In this document: positions 48,770 to 59,264 of the stretch, piece after piece | Layout of the letters: each line of letters opens with the position of its first letter | Numbering within the stretch: position 1 is the first letter of the stretch | Source of the DNA: Ceratotherium simum simum | Taxonomy: Eukaryota > Chordata > Mammalia > Perissodactyla > Rhinocerotidae | DNA: 64,000 bases | Reading direction: 5' to 3' | NCBI RefSeq assembly: GCF_000283155.1 | Contig: NW_004454178.1 | Location: 6,608,088-6,672,087 of the forward strand | The notes under the pieces: generated by a model | The model's input: only the letters and a program-made list of their open reading frames with translations | What the model was told of the DNA's origin: nothing | Database searches by the model: none | Program-made: the position numbers and the translations under genes

Positions 48770-49345
48770 TATTGAACACCTACTTATTGGCCTATTTGAA
48801 TAGTACCATTTTGTAGAGCTTATAGTGTAGCAGAGGAGATCGACAATAAACAAGTAAAATAACAAATAAATACCTAATTACAAGTGTTGATAAGGCTTAT
48901 ACAGGGATCAGGCCATTGTGGTAAAGAATAATGGAAAGCAAGGCTGGGAACCTGTTTTAGGGTTGGTGTCAGGAAAGCCTTGGAGGAGGTGACGTTTGAA
49001 CTGAGACTTGGAGGATACAATGGAGATGGCCATGTGAAGGGGTAGGGGTGAAGGGGTAGGGGTAAAGCCACATACCAGCCGGTGGGCAATGAGGGCAATG
49101 AGACAGCCCTCATTCAAGAAGGCCTCAGTGAGAAAGCATTTGGTGCTCTTGAGGAATACATAGGCAGCCAGTGAGATTGGAGCACAGGAGGTACATATGA
49201 AGGAGGTGGTATAGCAGAGGGTGGCAGGACAAGGAGGGGCCAGACCATGCAGGTCCTTAGGCCACATGAAGAGTTTGGATTTCATTTTATACCAGTGGGA
49301 AGTCATGGGAGGGTTTGAAGCAGAAAATGGCATGATTTTATTAAT
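48770..49345 (+). repeat. L2 fragment
   Basis: TTTATTGAACACCTACTTATT, then GGAAAGCCTTGGAGGAGGTGA and TTTATACCAGTGGGAAGTC, all in L2 order. The 172-residue open frame on the other strand (49426-48908) is antisense L2 and not a gene. Confidence 0.7.
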
Positions 49346-50068
49346 GCTTTCAAAAGAACTTTCTAACTGCTGAGTGGAGAATTGATTGGATGACAGCAAG
49401 AGTAGAAGCCAGAAGATTAGAAGCATTTTTTAGAACCTAGATCAGAGATGATGGCCTCTTAGACTAGAGTGGTAACAATGGAGATGGGAAAAAGTGGTGG
49501 ATGAATTTAAGAATTATCTGGAAAATTTCCATCAAGAATGGCTTAAAACCAGTTCTTTTAAGCATGAGTTTTAGAGTCTGCGCATATCCTTTAAAACCTA
49601 TTTTTCCTCTAGGATGACTGAAAATCCTTAGCTAATGGTCAATTGAGGTTATGCTCTGCAGTATCACATTCGTTAATAATCTTTGGGTGGGGGGTGGAGG
49701 TGGAGGATGGGTGAAGCCTAACTTCTAGAGGAAAGAGCAAAGTCCTGTCTCCTTTCTTAATTCTATTGATAAAAGTGTTAAAACTGGGGAAATTTTTTTT
49801 ACCCTCTCTCTTATGGAATCAAAAAGGCAGGAGAAATGTTCAAAACTTGCTTCTCAGATCAAATACTGACAACATAATAAAGGGTACAAAAATAGGGAAG
49901 ATAATTAAGCCTTCATCTCTCAACAGTTGTTCATATCTTGTTTCTGAATAGGCATTTGCCCTTCTCCTCTGTCCTATCAGGTCAACAAATACATACTAGG
50001 TATCTGCTACATGTCCAGCCCTGGGGTCTTCCCACTGGAGATGAAGAAGTGGAAGAAGTTAAGTACTG

Positions 50069-50310
50069 GTTAAGTTCACATGCTCTGCTTCGGTGGCCCA
50101 GTGTTCACAGGTTCGGATCCCAGGCACAGACCTATGCACTGCTTATCCAGCCATGCTGTGGCAGGTGTCCTATATAAAGTAGAGGAAGATGGGCACGGAT
50201 GTTAGCCCTGGGCCAATCTTCCTCAGCAAAAAGAGGAGGATTGGCAACAGATGTTAGCTCAGGGCTAATCTTCCTCACTGAAAAAAAAAAATTAAAAATT
50301 AAAAAAAAAA
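50069..50310 (+). mobile_element. ERE SINE, 5' truncated
   Basis: Begins at GGTTAAGTTCACATGC, lacking about 25 bases of the head. A-rich tail to 50310. Confidence 0.85.
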
Positions 50311-50870
50311 GAGACAGAAGGAGGGTTTGAGAGTTAGCAAGAAAATGAGGGTAGTAAGTCAAAGGAGAAGAAGGAAAGTTCAAGAAAGACTTGGAAATAA
50401 GCAGAACAAAGGCTCTGGTATGTACGAGGAGACCAAGAATAGTGAAATGGGCACTGTGGTCACACCGGTGACTTTCAACGTTGCGTCCCACGCAGAAAAG
50501 AGTGGCTCTGTCAGGAAAGGAGAGAGGAAGAGAGTTAGGAGAGCAAAAACAAAAAATATCAGCTGTCCAATGCAGCCACTAACACTTGACTTCTTCTAAA
50601 CCTTGGTGGGAAAATTCTGGGCTTTGGAGTTATGCAACTATAGCCTTAAATCCAAGTGCTCTCAGTTCTTTATTTGACATGGATGAGCCTGATAGTTCTA
50701 CATACTTTCACCACAAGTGTGTTTGCCTAGACATCATTACCACAAACATTTTCGTTGCAGAACTAATTGGCTGTAAGGCAATTTTGCTGTAAAAGAAAAT
50801 CACAAAAAATGAAAGAGGGATGTTAATGAAACATGAAAAATGAATGACAAAATTAAAAAGACTTTATTGA

Positions 50871-51113
50871 GGGAGCCAGCCTGGTGGTGTAGTGGTGAGT
50901 TCACAGACTCCACTTCAGCGGCCTGGGGTTCTCAGGTTCGGATCTCAGCGCAGACATATGCACTGCTTATCAAGCCATGCTGTGGCAGGCGTCCCAAATA
51001 TAAAGTAGAGGAAGACGGACACGGATGTTAGCCCAGGGCCAATCTTCCTCAGCAAAAAGAGGACAATTGGCAATGGATGTTAGCTCAGGGCTAATCTTCC
51101 TTACCAAAAAAAA
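50871..51113 (+). mobile_element. ERE SINE
   Basis: Sense copy starting GGGAGCCAGCCTGGTGG. Flanks AAAGACTTTATTGA and AAAGACTATTGA are a near-perfect TSD. Confidence 0.9.
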
Positions 51114-51749
51114 AGACTATTGAGAAATACAAATATTTGAATACATTTAAAATGTTTGTATGCAGATTCATGGTGATACTGCACAAATAACTGATTTTAT
51201 TTTATTTTATTGTGAAGTGTACCTAACTAAGCACTTGTCTTCATTCTGTGGGAAATGTGAATTCAACTCTGCACCCTCAAAGGAGAAACCCTTGGCTCTC
51301 TTTTTCTCCTTCAATGTAATGTGTTTGAAAATAAGAAACCAACTCCTGGGGCAACTCATCGTGTAATCTGTTGATAAAACCGTCAATAAAATGTTGCTAA
51401 CTAGAGGAAATGCCAACTGTTTTAAGACCACTACCACCACGTCTACTCATCACTGTGTAGATCATTATGAGGGCCAACTAAGATTTATATCATAGAAAAA
51501 GGGGAGTAAATGTGAGAAGTTCATCAATGAAGAAATGAAACCAAACTGACAAAGACAAAACAAAACTATCAATCAGTAATTTTTTAATCTTTTACAGTGG
51601 TTGACTCATCCATGAAGAAAAGAAATGGAAAAAAAAAAAAAACTGTCAATGAGTTATTTATTTATCTTTTAAGACAAAATCCTCTTATGGCCAATTAGTT
51701 GTATGGCAAAAACACTTGCAGCAAAGATGTATACAGTAAAAACACTATG

Positions 51750-52330
51750 TTACCGAACCAGGTTGGTTTTGCCCGCCCCATGATTATGCCAATCATGGAG
51801 ATGATGAGTTTGCAAAGAGAAAGGATTTAATCACAAGGCGGCCAAGTGAGGAGGCAGGAGAATCAACCTCTGATTCACCTCCTCGAAAATGAGGACTCAG
51901 GGATATTTATGAGATACAGGGGCTGGGCAGTCTGAAGTGTAGGAATAGATGATTGGAGATCGGAGAAGTGAGGTAACTGATGATCTGAAGAACCATAGTC
52001 AAGCTTCATGCCTCTTCGTAGGACGCATGTTCACAAAATGGTGGCATAGGCATGATCTGAGGGTGGGGTTTTTAGCCCCCTGACGTCAGGAGTTCACCTA
52101 TCGGGCGCCCGTGCAGGCCCAGTTGGTGGGTTGGTGGTCTCGATTGGCCTGAACCGGACAGATGGTCAATTCCTAATTCCTGGAAAACAACTCAGACATC
52201 TGTTACCATGGTGACCCAGGCACCAGGGATGTTATCTAAGGAACCTGGTGGGGTTGGGCCACATATTGCCTAAGCAGCACAGCTAACCATGGGCGGATAA
52301 ACGGCTAAAGGCTACAATTCATAACTGCCA
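51750..52330 (-). mobile_element. LTR-like sequence, antisense
   Basis: Overall make-up resembles a class I ERV LTR: a GC-rich part near CTATCGGGCGCCCGTGCAGG, and a minus-strand end near GGTTCGGTAACA. Ends were not proven and no TSD was seen. Confidence 0.45.
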
Positions 52331-52389
52331 AAAAACACTTTAGTTACTAGCTACCTAATCATTAATGGCTAACGGTCTACCAGTTTCAA

Positions 52390-52570
52390 GCACCTCATTT
52401 GTTCCAGTCACTGGGCTATCACAAAGGTGATTAAGACCCAGTACCTGCCATCCAGTGGGGAGACAGATAAGAAAATTAGCAGCTAGAGCACAAAGGAGAT
52501 CCTGGGTGAGAGGGCAATGGAGGAGAGCTACCTGCTGAGAAGGTAGCTCAGCCTTGGGGAGGAAAGTCAT
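52390..52570 (+). repeat. L2 fragment
   Basis: CATTTGTTCCAGTCACTGGG followed by CCATCCAGTGGGGAGACAGA. Confidence 0.55.
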
Positions 52571-52866
52571 TCCACTGGGCTCAAGATGTCCCCAAATTTT
52601 AGAAGCATTGAAATGAGAAAAAAAATGCGTGTTTTGTCGTTTGAAGAAATATGACCTAGAGTCCGTCCTGGTAGATGGTAATAACAAAGATGCATAATTT
52701 TAAGACGTGGGATTTGCTTCAGATTGAGTGACATTTAGCACCTAGTTAGATTTTTGTTCATTTCTTTTTTTCCCCCTTGCCAGGCCAGTCCACTAGACAT
52801 TGGGACCATGTAATACACATGAGGGGGAAAGAAGCTGTATTATTGAGAATAAAGAAAAACCAAAGA

Positions 52867-53100
52867 GGGCCAGCCCCGTGGCTTAGCGGTTAAGTGCATG
52901 CGCTCCGCTGCTGGCAGCCCGGGTTCGGATCCCGGGCGTGCCCCGATGCACCGCTTCTCTGGCCACGCTGAGGCCGCGTCCCACATACAGCAACTAGAAG
53001 GATGTGCAACTATGACACACAACTATCTACTGGGGCTTTGGGGGGAAAATAAATAAATAAATAAAATTAAAAAAAAAAAAAGAAAAAATACTTTAAAAAA
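52867..53100 (+). mobile_element. ERE SINE, short-tail type
   Basis: The TSD AAGAAAAACCAAAGAG occurs at 52852-52867 and again at 53103-53118. Tail of (AAAT)n and A runs. Confidence 0.93.
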
Positions 53101-55255
53101 AAAAGAAAAACCAAAGAGTGTGCATGTGGCCTTGAAAGAAACGAAGTACCCAGAGATCACTGAAGGAAAATGAGGATTTGGGAATTGGAGACAGAAGTAA
53201 TAAGCCAGCAACCTGGCATTACTGGAAAGTCACCAGTCTCCAGGAGTCTGGGGTCGCAGGATTGTGACTAGAATCTAGCAATTCTCAATTATAAATACAG
53301 TTATTTGGAAATTAGGAAATTTGTCTGGAAAATAGTTCAGAAAATTTACATAGCAATAGAAGCTGCCACTGTAGTCATTAAAAAAAGATATTTTCACAGT
53401 ATAATTGCCAAAGATATTATATAACAACACGGCTATGCCTTCTCCACCAAGTTTAAAACTGGGTTTGTTAAAAGTGCATGAGAGTGTTCTGGCTAATAAA
53501 TGAAGAAATGAGAGAAATAAAATATCATCATTTAGTAACCCCTAATGAATTAATGGGTGTAGCCAGTGGTCATCAATGGCTACTAATTTCACAGCAAGTC
53601 AAGTTACCATTAAGTGCCTTCTGATGGAAGTACAAAACACCATCTATAAGGATGCCTTGCCAAAACAACCAACCAACCAAAAAAATTCCAGCCTGAATCT
53701 GATCAAGCCTCTGTATTTAGCTACCAACTTATAGGAACTATATGGTTCAGAGGAATGCACTGTGGGGAGGCAATCAACAAGATCTAGGCTATGAGAATCT
53801 GCAAGATAAATGACCTACTTTCTTTAACAAATCAATTGTAAGAACAAAATTGGAGGGCGCACATATAGACCTGTGCTGTCCAATATAGTAGCCAGTAACC
53901 ACATGTGGCTATATAGAGTTAAATTGGCTAGAGTTCAATAAAATTAGAAATGCATTTCCTCAGTTGCACTAGTCTCATTGCAGGTGCAGTATCAGAAAGT
54001 TCTATTGGACAGCGCTAATACAGACAAAGAGGTGTGGAATTTGTTTGCATTGCATAGACCTTATTTGGATCCTAATTTAAGAAAATAGACTTTACAATGT
54101 TAAACAAATAGAGAGATTTGGACTGACTGGGTATTTGATGATACTAAAGAATGGTTAAAAAAAGTTAGGTGTGATTATGATATTGTGATTTTGTTTTTTA
54201 AAAAAGAGTGTCCTTATAGGTAAGAGGTACGTACTGAAATAGTTACAGATGAAATGAAATGCTGTCTTACATTTGCATTTAAATAAATCGGCTATGACTA
54301 TTTTGATTATTGTTGAAACTGGGTGATAGGTACAGGGAGGTTCATTAAAACAGTTCTCTTTGCTTTTGTATAGGTTGCTGCTTTCCAAAATAAAATGGTT
54401 CCCATTTACATATGTTTGAAACTTTCCATAATAACACTTTTTTTTTAAGCCATAGGCAGCTAGTTGCCTAATAAGACTAGCTGGATATTTGCTAATTTGC
54501 ACGTCTTTAGCAGCAACACTCAAAGCATTTCTCTCTTCTTAATGGCTCAATACACCAAGAACACAGGCCAGTCAGTGCCCTCTTTAAAAGATGTTATATA
54601 GACTCTCCTCTTTCCCCACCTCTCTTTACCTGGAGAACAAAAAGAGGAGAAGTGTTAAGAGTCAAAAAGTGTGCATTCTCTCCACTCGTCTCCCAGCATG
54701 TGATAAGAGAGATCCCAGGGACTTTTTGGGATCTTGGGCCAACAAGAAGTCAGGAGACAGGTGTCCTTTATAGAATATCAGGGTAGGCGTGGTTGGTGAA
54801 GTTGTGCCATCTTTGGGTGGCTTACTCAAAGTTGCATTCCTCCATTTGAGTATAGTTGTAACGTATGATTCGGTAGGCAGATGCCTAGAGTACTGGTCCC
54901 AGCCATCTGAATCTCCATCTATGGTGGGAGTAAGAATGGGGGTTCTTAATTCCCATTTGTCTGTAAGGCTTCCTCACCCAACTGTCTTATATTCTGCATC
55001 CCCCAGCTAGACTGATGGGTTTTGCGTGATATTATGTGTTTCTGTAAATGAAAAAAATATTACTGCAACACAAATAAAATTTTATTCACAACAATCCATT
55101 CTTGCAAAAGTATTTCCGCAGCACTCCTGAAATAAAGTGTTGTGAGAACTAAGGAGAGGAGAAGGCTTCTGCTAAGTTGAAGATCACTTTCCAAACCCCT
55201 TTCCATCTCACCCTATTTGGTCCCTGTTGATGGCTTTGCTTTCCTTTCTTTCAAG
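53101..55255. other. End of TMEM169 intron 1
   Basis: Apart from the MITE at 53873-54023, nothing recognised. The 122-residue minus-strand frame at 54523-54155 has no family resemblance and sits in AT-rich sequence. Confidence 0.5.
53873..54023. mobile_element. hAT-type MITE
   Basis: Inverted ends GTGCTGTCCAATA and TATTGGACAGCGCT bound a 150-bp element with ACCACATGTGGCTAT inside. No coding capacity. Confidence 0.7.
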
Positions 55256-55382
55256 AGGAACTCATCGTTGGGACATCTTTGCATAGCCCCCCATCCAGGA
55301 AGAAGTTCTGTGATGTGTGGATTGTGAGTTTGCTCAAGCAAACCGGACTCTTCACAAGGAATAACTAGACACGAGGACTAGG
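55256..55382 (+). other. TMEM169: TMEM169 5' UTR part of the first coding exon (candidate)
   Basis: Sequence between a pyrimidine-rich acceptor candidate (AG at 55254-55255) and the start codon. The exact boundary is an inference. Confidence 0.45.
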
Positions 55383-55653
55383 ATGGAAGACCCGGCACCA
55401 GTGGAAGGCCAGGGCCAGTTCCCAAGCCCCCACCAGGGCTCTCTGAGGAAGGCCGTGGCTGCTGCCCTGGCCCTGGATGGGGAGTCCACAATGGGTCGCA
55501 GGAAAAAGAAGAAGAAAGAGTCTCGCCCACAATCTATCATCATCTACCGGTCAGAGAATGAGAAGCTGACTGAGGATCCCGGGGAATCAGAAGGTGGAGA
55601 CCCGCCCAAAGAGGAGGAGGGAGACGATTTCCTAGACTATCCTGCGGATGATG
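55383..55653 (+). CDS. TMEM169: TMEM169 coding exon 1
   Basis: Residues 1-90 plus one base of codon 91. It starts at the ATG of MEDPAPVEGQ. The open frame continues past the donor to 55742, but GATGATG|GTAAGT is a strong donor and the downstream residues do not resemble the family. An acceptor candidate, CTTTCTTTCAAG at 55255/55256, lies upstream and would begin this exon in the 5' UTR. Confidence 0.95.
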
Positions 55654-57927
55654 GTAAGTCTCTCTGGGGCAACTTGCTTAAAGCCCTGGGAAGCAAACCA
55701 AATGAGGATCCTCCAGGAGACAGACAGGCATTTGCCCACTGACCTATTTCTTCTTGTTGATCCATTTTTTTCACACGATGTTGCAGTCTTCATTCAACAA
55801 ATTGACAATATTTATTAAGCATTTATTATGTTCTTTTCTAGGTGATATAGGGGAGATCTCTGCCCTTTTGGAAACCCTAGTGTAATGGAAGAGACCAATT
55901 TATACACAAAAATTAGTAATACAAGCAGACTATGCTGATTACTTAATACTTGTAAGATAAAGAAACAATAGTTGACTTTCATAATAATCAGGAAAATACA
56001 AAAGATAACAATGACTTATAGTACTCTTTCACATGTAGGATGGCCAAAAATTGGATAAAATATGACAACATCAATGTGAAGAAATAAATATACTCTCATA
56101 CACCTCAAGAGGAAATGGAATCTGCTTTAGCCACTTTGTAGAGAAATTTGTCAATATATGTTAAATTCAAAATTCAAAATATGCATACCTCACGTCCCAG
56201 AAATTCTGAGTATCTGCCCCATGAAACTTATGTGCAACTTGCCCATGTGCAAAAGGAGGCATGTATAAGAATGTTTGTTGGGGCCGGCCCCGTGGCGTAG
56301 CGGCTAAGTGGCGTGCGCGCCACTGCTGGCGGCCAGGGTTCAGATCCCAGGTGCGCACCGACGCACCGCTTGTCAGGCCATGCTGTGGTGGCGTCCCATA
56401 TAAAAGTGGAGGAAGATGGGTGCGGATGTTAGCCCAGGGCCAGTCTTCCTCAGAAAAAAGAGGAAGATTGGCATGGATGTTAGCTCAGGGCTGATCTTCC
56501 TCACAAAAAAAAAAAAGAGGATCAATTTGTGCAGATCTATAGATCTCTAAGACATACACCCACAGTGGACGAGACAATTAATGTCCCTGCTCTCATGCAG
56601 TTTGCCTTCTACTCAAGGGAAGACAGAGGGTGAACAAGTCAGGAAATAAAAGATAATTTCAGGTGGTGATATGAGTTCCAAAGACAATAAACCACAGTAA
56701 TGGGAAGGTGAGCAAGTGGTGGAGGACAGTGGGGGGAGAGATTGCCTGATTCAAGGCCTCTCGAGGAAGCAACGTTTGAGCTGATCTGAATGGTAGGAAG
56801 GAGCCAGCCCTGAAAAGATCTCAGGCAGGGCTTTATGAGGAGGGGAGCAGATGGGCAAAGACCCTAAGGTGGGAGCACCATGGCCCATTTCTGGAATGGG
56901 GTTATTTCTGTGTTGAGAGTGTAAAGAACCAGGGGGAGGATGGTGGGAGGAGGTCAGAAAGATAGGCAGAGCTGGACCGTGTTGGCCTTGCAGGTCATAG
57001 TAAAGAGTCTGGAATTTGTTGTAAGCACAAGAGGAAGTCAATGAAGGACTTTTAAGAAAGGAGAGACATCATCTCATTTATATTTTTAAACAGTCATCTG
57101 GCTTCTCTATAAAGAATGGCTTACAAGGGTAAGAGTGGAGGGCTGGCCCTGTGGCTTAGCGGTTAAGTGTGCACGCTCCACTGCTGGCGGCCCGGGTTCG
57201 GATCCCGGGCACGCACCGAGGCACTGCTTCTCCGGCCATGCTGAGGCCGCGTCCCACGTACAGCAACTGGAAGGATGTGCAGCTATGACATACAACTATC
57301 TGCTGGGGCTTTGGGGGAAAAAATAAATAAATAAAATTAAAAAAAAAAAAAAAAAAACAAGGGTAAGAGTGGAAGCCGATGGGAAGCTGTTGTCCCACTG
57401 CAGCCACACTAGCACTAATGTAGAATCCTGGGCTAGGGTGACAGCAGGAGAGATAACTAGAGGAGAGAGGCTGGGCTCATAATGCAATTTGCAACTTGCT
57501 GATGGATCGGAGGCAGGGAGTGAGGGAAAGAGAGGAGTCAACAGTGACTCCTGGGGTTTTGACAAGAACAACAGAGAGCATAGATGGTGGTATCATTTAT
57601 TGAGATGAGGGAGACTGTGAAACCGTTAGGGTTTGGGGGAACAGTCCAACCTTTCTATCTGGGCAATCACAGTCCCTGCCGTTATCCTGGGCCATGCTCT
57701 TTAGGTGGCTCCATTTTATCCCTCTTCCAGCCATGGGGCAAGGAGTCCAATGGGGTCCAGGGGACATGCCAACCTAAAGCCTGTACTCTCCCCAACCCCT
57801 CCACTTCTAGACTGCATTTCACACACCAAGGACCACGGACTTCCCCATTTCAGTATCTCCAACCTCACTTCCAGAGTGGCCAAGGATGGCTGTTTGGTGG
57901 TTGGTGGTGGTGGTGGTGGGGTTCGTG

Positions 57928-57958
<31 letters not shown>

Positions 57959-59264
57959 ACAGAGCTTGGATACGAGGGCTGGGATGTCCACAGGCATGTG
58001 AGGAGGCCTCCTCTCAGGGAAGCATAGAGATAGGAATGAGGAGGGAAGTGAGTAGGCTGCCCACAGTATAATACACACGTAGTACAATCTTTGCCACTAT
58101 AAAGTGGTGTCTGTAGTAAAGTTCCTCACACCCCTCAATATCACAGAGATAGTGACAAGATTAAGGCCCAGAAAAGTGAAGAGAGAACATGGAAAACAAG
58201 TTTAATCTGTTTTATAATTTTATCAGTGTGGACTGAGAGTTCACTGCAGGAATAACACCACCAGTGGTCACCCTCCTGAGGGAGACCCATTCAGTCCATC
58301 ACTGAATCACTGACTCCAGTACCACACCAGCTGCTATAAAAGTGGACACTCAGGGGCTGGCCTCGTGGCCTAGTGGTTAAGTTCGCACACTCCACTTCAG
58401 TGGCCTGGGGCTCGTGGGTTTGGATCCTGGGCATGGACCTATGCACTGCTTGTCAAGCCATGCTGTGGCAGGTGTCCCACATATAAAATAGAGGAAGATG
58501 GGTACAGATGTTAGCTCAGGGCTAATCTTCCTCACCTAAAAAAAAAAAAAGGACACTCATACTCAGCCCAGCCTCTGGACAACACTGTGATGAAATGTCC
58601 ACTCTTCTGATCTTGACTTTTACCTCCTTTATGCCCTGCAGGTATGTGGAATATGCCTTTGGACAGCCGTTATGTCACATTAACTGGGACCATCACGCGA
58701 GGGAAGAAGAAAGGTCACATGGTGGACATCCACGTCACGTTGACAGAGAAGGAGCTACAGGAACTGACCAAGCCTAAAGAGTCATCAACAGAAACAACAC
58801 TTGAAGGCAGAAAGGCCTGCCAGATGGCAGCAGACCGTGGGCCCCACGTGGTCCTCTGGACGCTGTTCTGCCTGCCTGTCATTTTCATCCTCTCTTTCGT
58901 GGTCTCTTTTTACTACGGCACTATCACCTGGTACAACATCTTCCTTGTGTACAATGAGGAGAGGACCTTCTGGCACAAGATCTCGTGTTGCCCCTGCCTC
59001 ATTCTGTTCTATCCAGTGCTCATCATGGCCATGGCCTCTTCCCTGGGCCTCTATGCTGCTGTGGTCCAGCTCTCTTGGTCCTGGGGAGCATGGTGGCAAT
59101 CTGCCCGGGACATGGAGAAGGGCTTCTGTGGCTGGCTCTGCAGCAAGCTGGGTCTGGAGGACTGTTCTCCCTACAGCATTGTGGAGTTGCTTGAATCTGA
59201 CAATATCTCAGGGAGTCTTTCCAACAAGGACCCCACCCAAGAAGTAGAAACTTCCACTGTCTAA
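55383..59264 (+). CDS. TMEM169: Transmembrane protein 169, two coding exons
   Basis: TMEM169 is a conserved vertebrate multi-pass membrane protein of unknown function. Coding exons 55383-55653 and 58642-59264 sum to 894 nt, giving 297 residues, the human length. Reading along the protein: a short N-terminus; a basic run RRKKKKK at about 39-45; an acidic stretch at about 67-90 (EEEGDDFLDY); then a conserved SRYVTLTGTITRGKKKG block. Two hydrophobic segments follow at about 160-182 and 208-234, separated by a loop with NEERTFWHK. The C-terminal tail contains GFCGWLCSKLG. The splice sites are ATGATG|GTAAGT and CTGCAG|GTATG. Human gene order PECR-TMEM169 supports the call. No defect was seen. Confidence 0.97.
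56280..56518 (+). mobile_element. ERE SINE
   Basis: Full-length sense copy, head GGGGCCGGCCCCGTGGCG, A tail at 56505-56516. Confidence 0.93.
56560..57540 (+). repeat. L2 element, split by an ERE
   Basis: ATTAATGTCCCTGCTCTCATG, GAGGAAGCAACGTTTGAGCTG and later CAGTGACTCCTGGGGTTTTG are in L2 order on both sides of the ERE at 57140-57356. Confidence 0.65.
57140..57356 (+). mobile_element. ERE SINE, short-tail type, young
   Basis: The TSD ACAAGGGTAAGAGTGGA (17 bp) is perfect at 57123-57139 and 57357-57373. Long A tail. Confidence 0.96.
57886..57958. repeat. (GGT)n and (GT)n microsatellite
   Basis: A GGT-rich run to about 57920 is followed by an almost pure (GT)n run to 57958. Confidence 0.93.
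58353..58550 (+). mobile_element. ERE SINE
   Basis: Sense copy just upstream of TMEM169 coding exon 2, lacking part of the 3' half. TSD GGACACTCA at 58344-58352 and 58551-58559. Confidence 0.9.
58642..59264 (+). CDS. TMEM169: TMEM169 coding exon 2
   Basis: Last two bases of codon 91 to residue 297, stop TAA at 59262-59264. The acceptor is TTTATGCCCTGCAG. It carries both membrane segments and the C-terminal tail ending VETSTV. Confidence 0.96.

Larger units (their letters stand above)
55654..58641 (+). other. TMEM169: TMEM169 intron between coding exons
   Basis: Holds an L2-like start (about 55790-55890), three EREs, an L2 stretch (about 56560-57540, broken by an ERE) and a GGT/GT microsatellite. 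Confidence 0.85.

Noticed and set aside
48908..49426. 172-residue minus-strand frame
   Set aside because: It is the antisense of an L2 element; no conserved domain or start context.
54155..54523. 122-residue minus-strand frame in the TMEM169 intron
   Set aside because: AT-rich intronic sequence with no recognisable family and no supporting splice sites.
55352..55543. Minus-strand frame over TMEM169 coding exon 1
   Set aside because: Shadow of the TMEM169 reading frame; no independent support.
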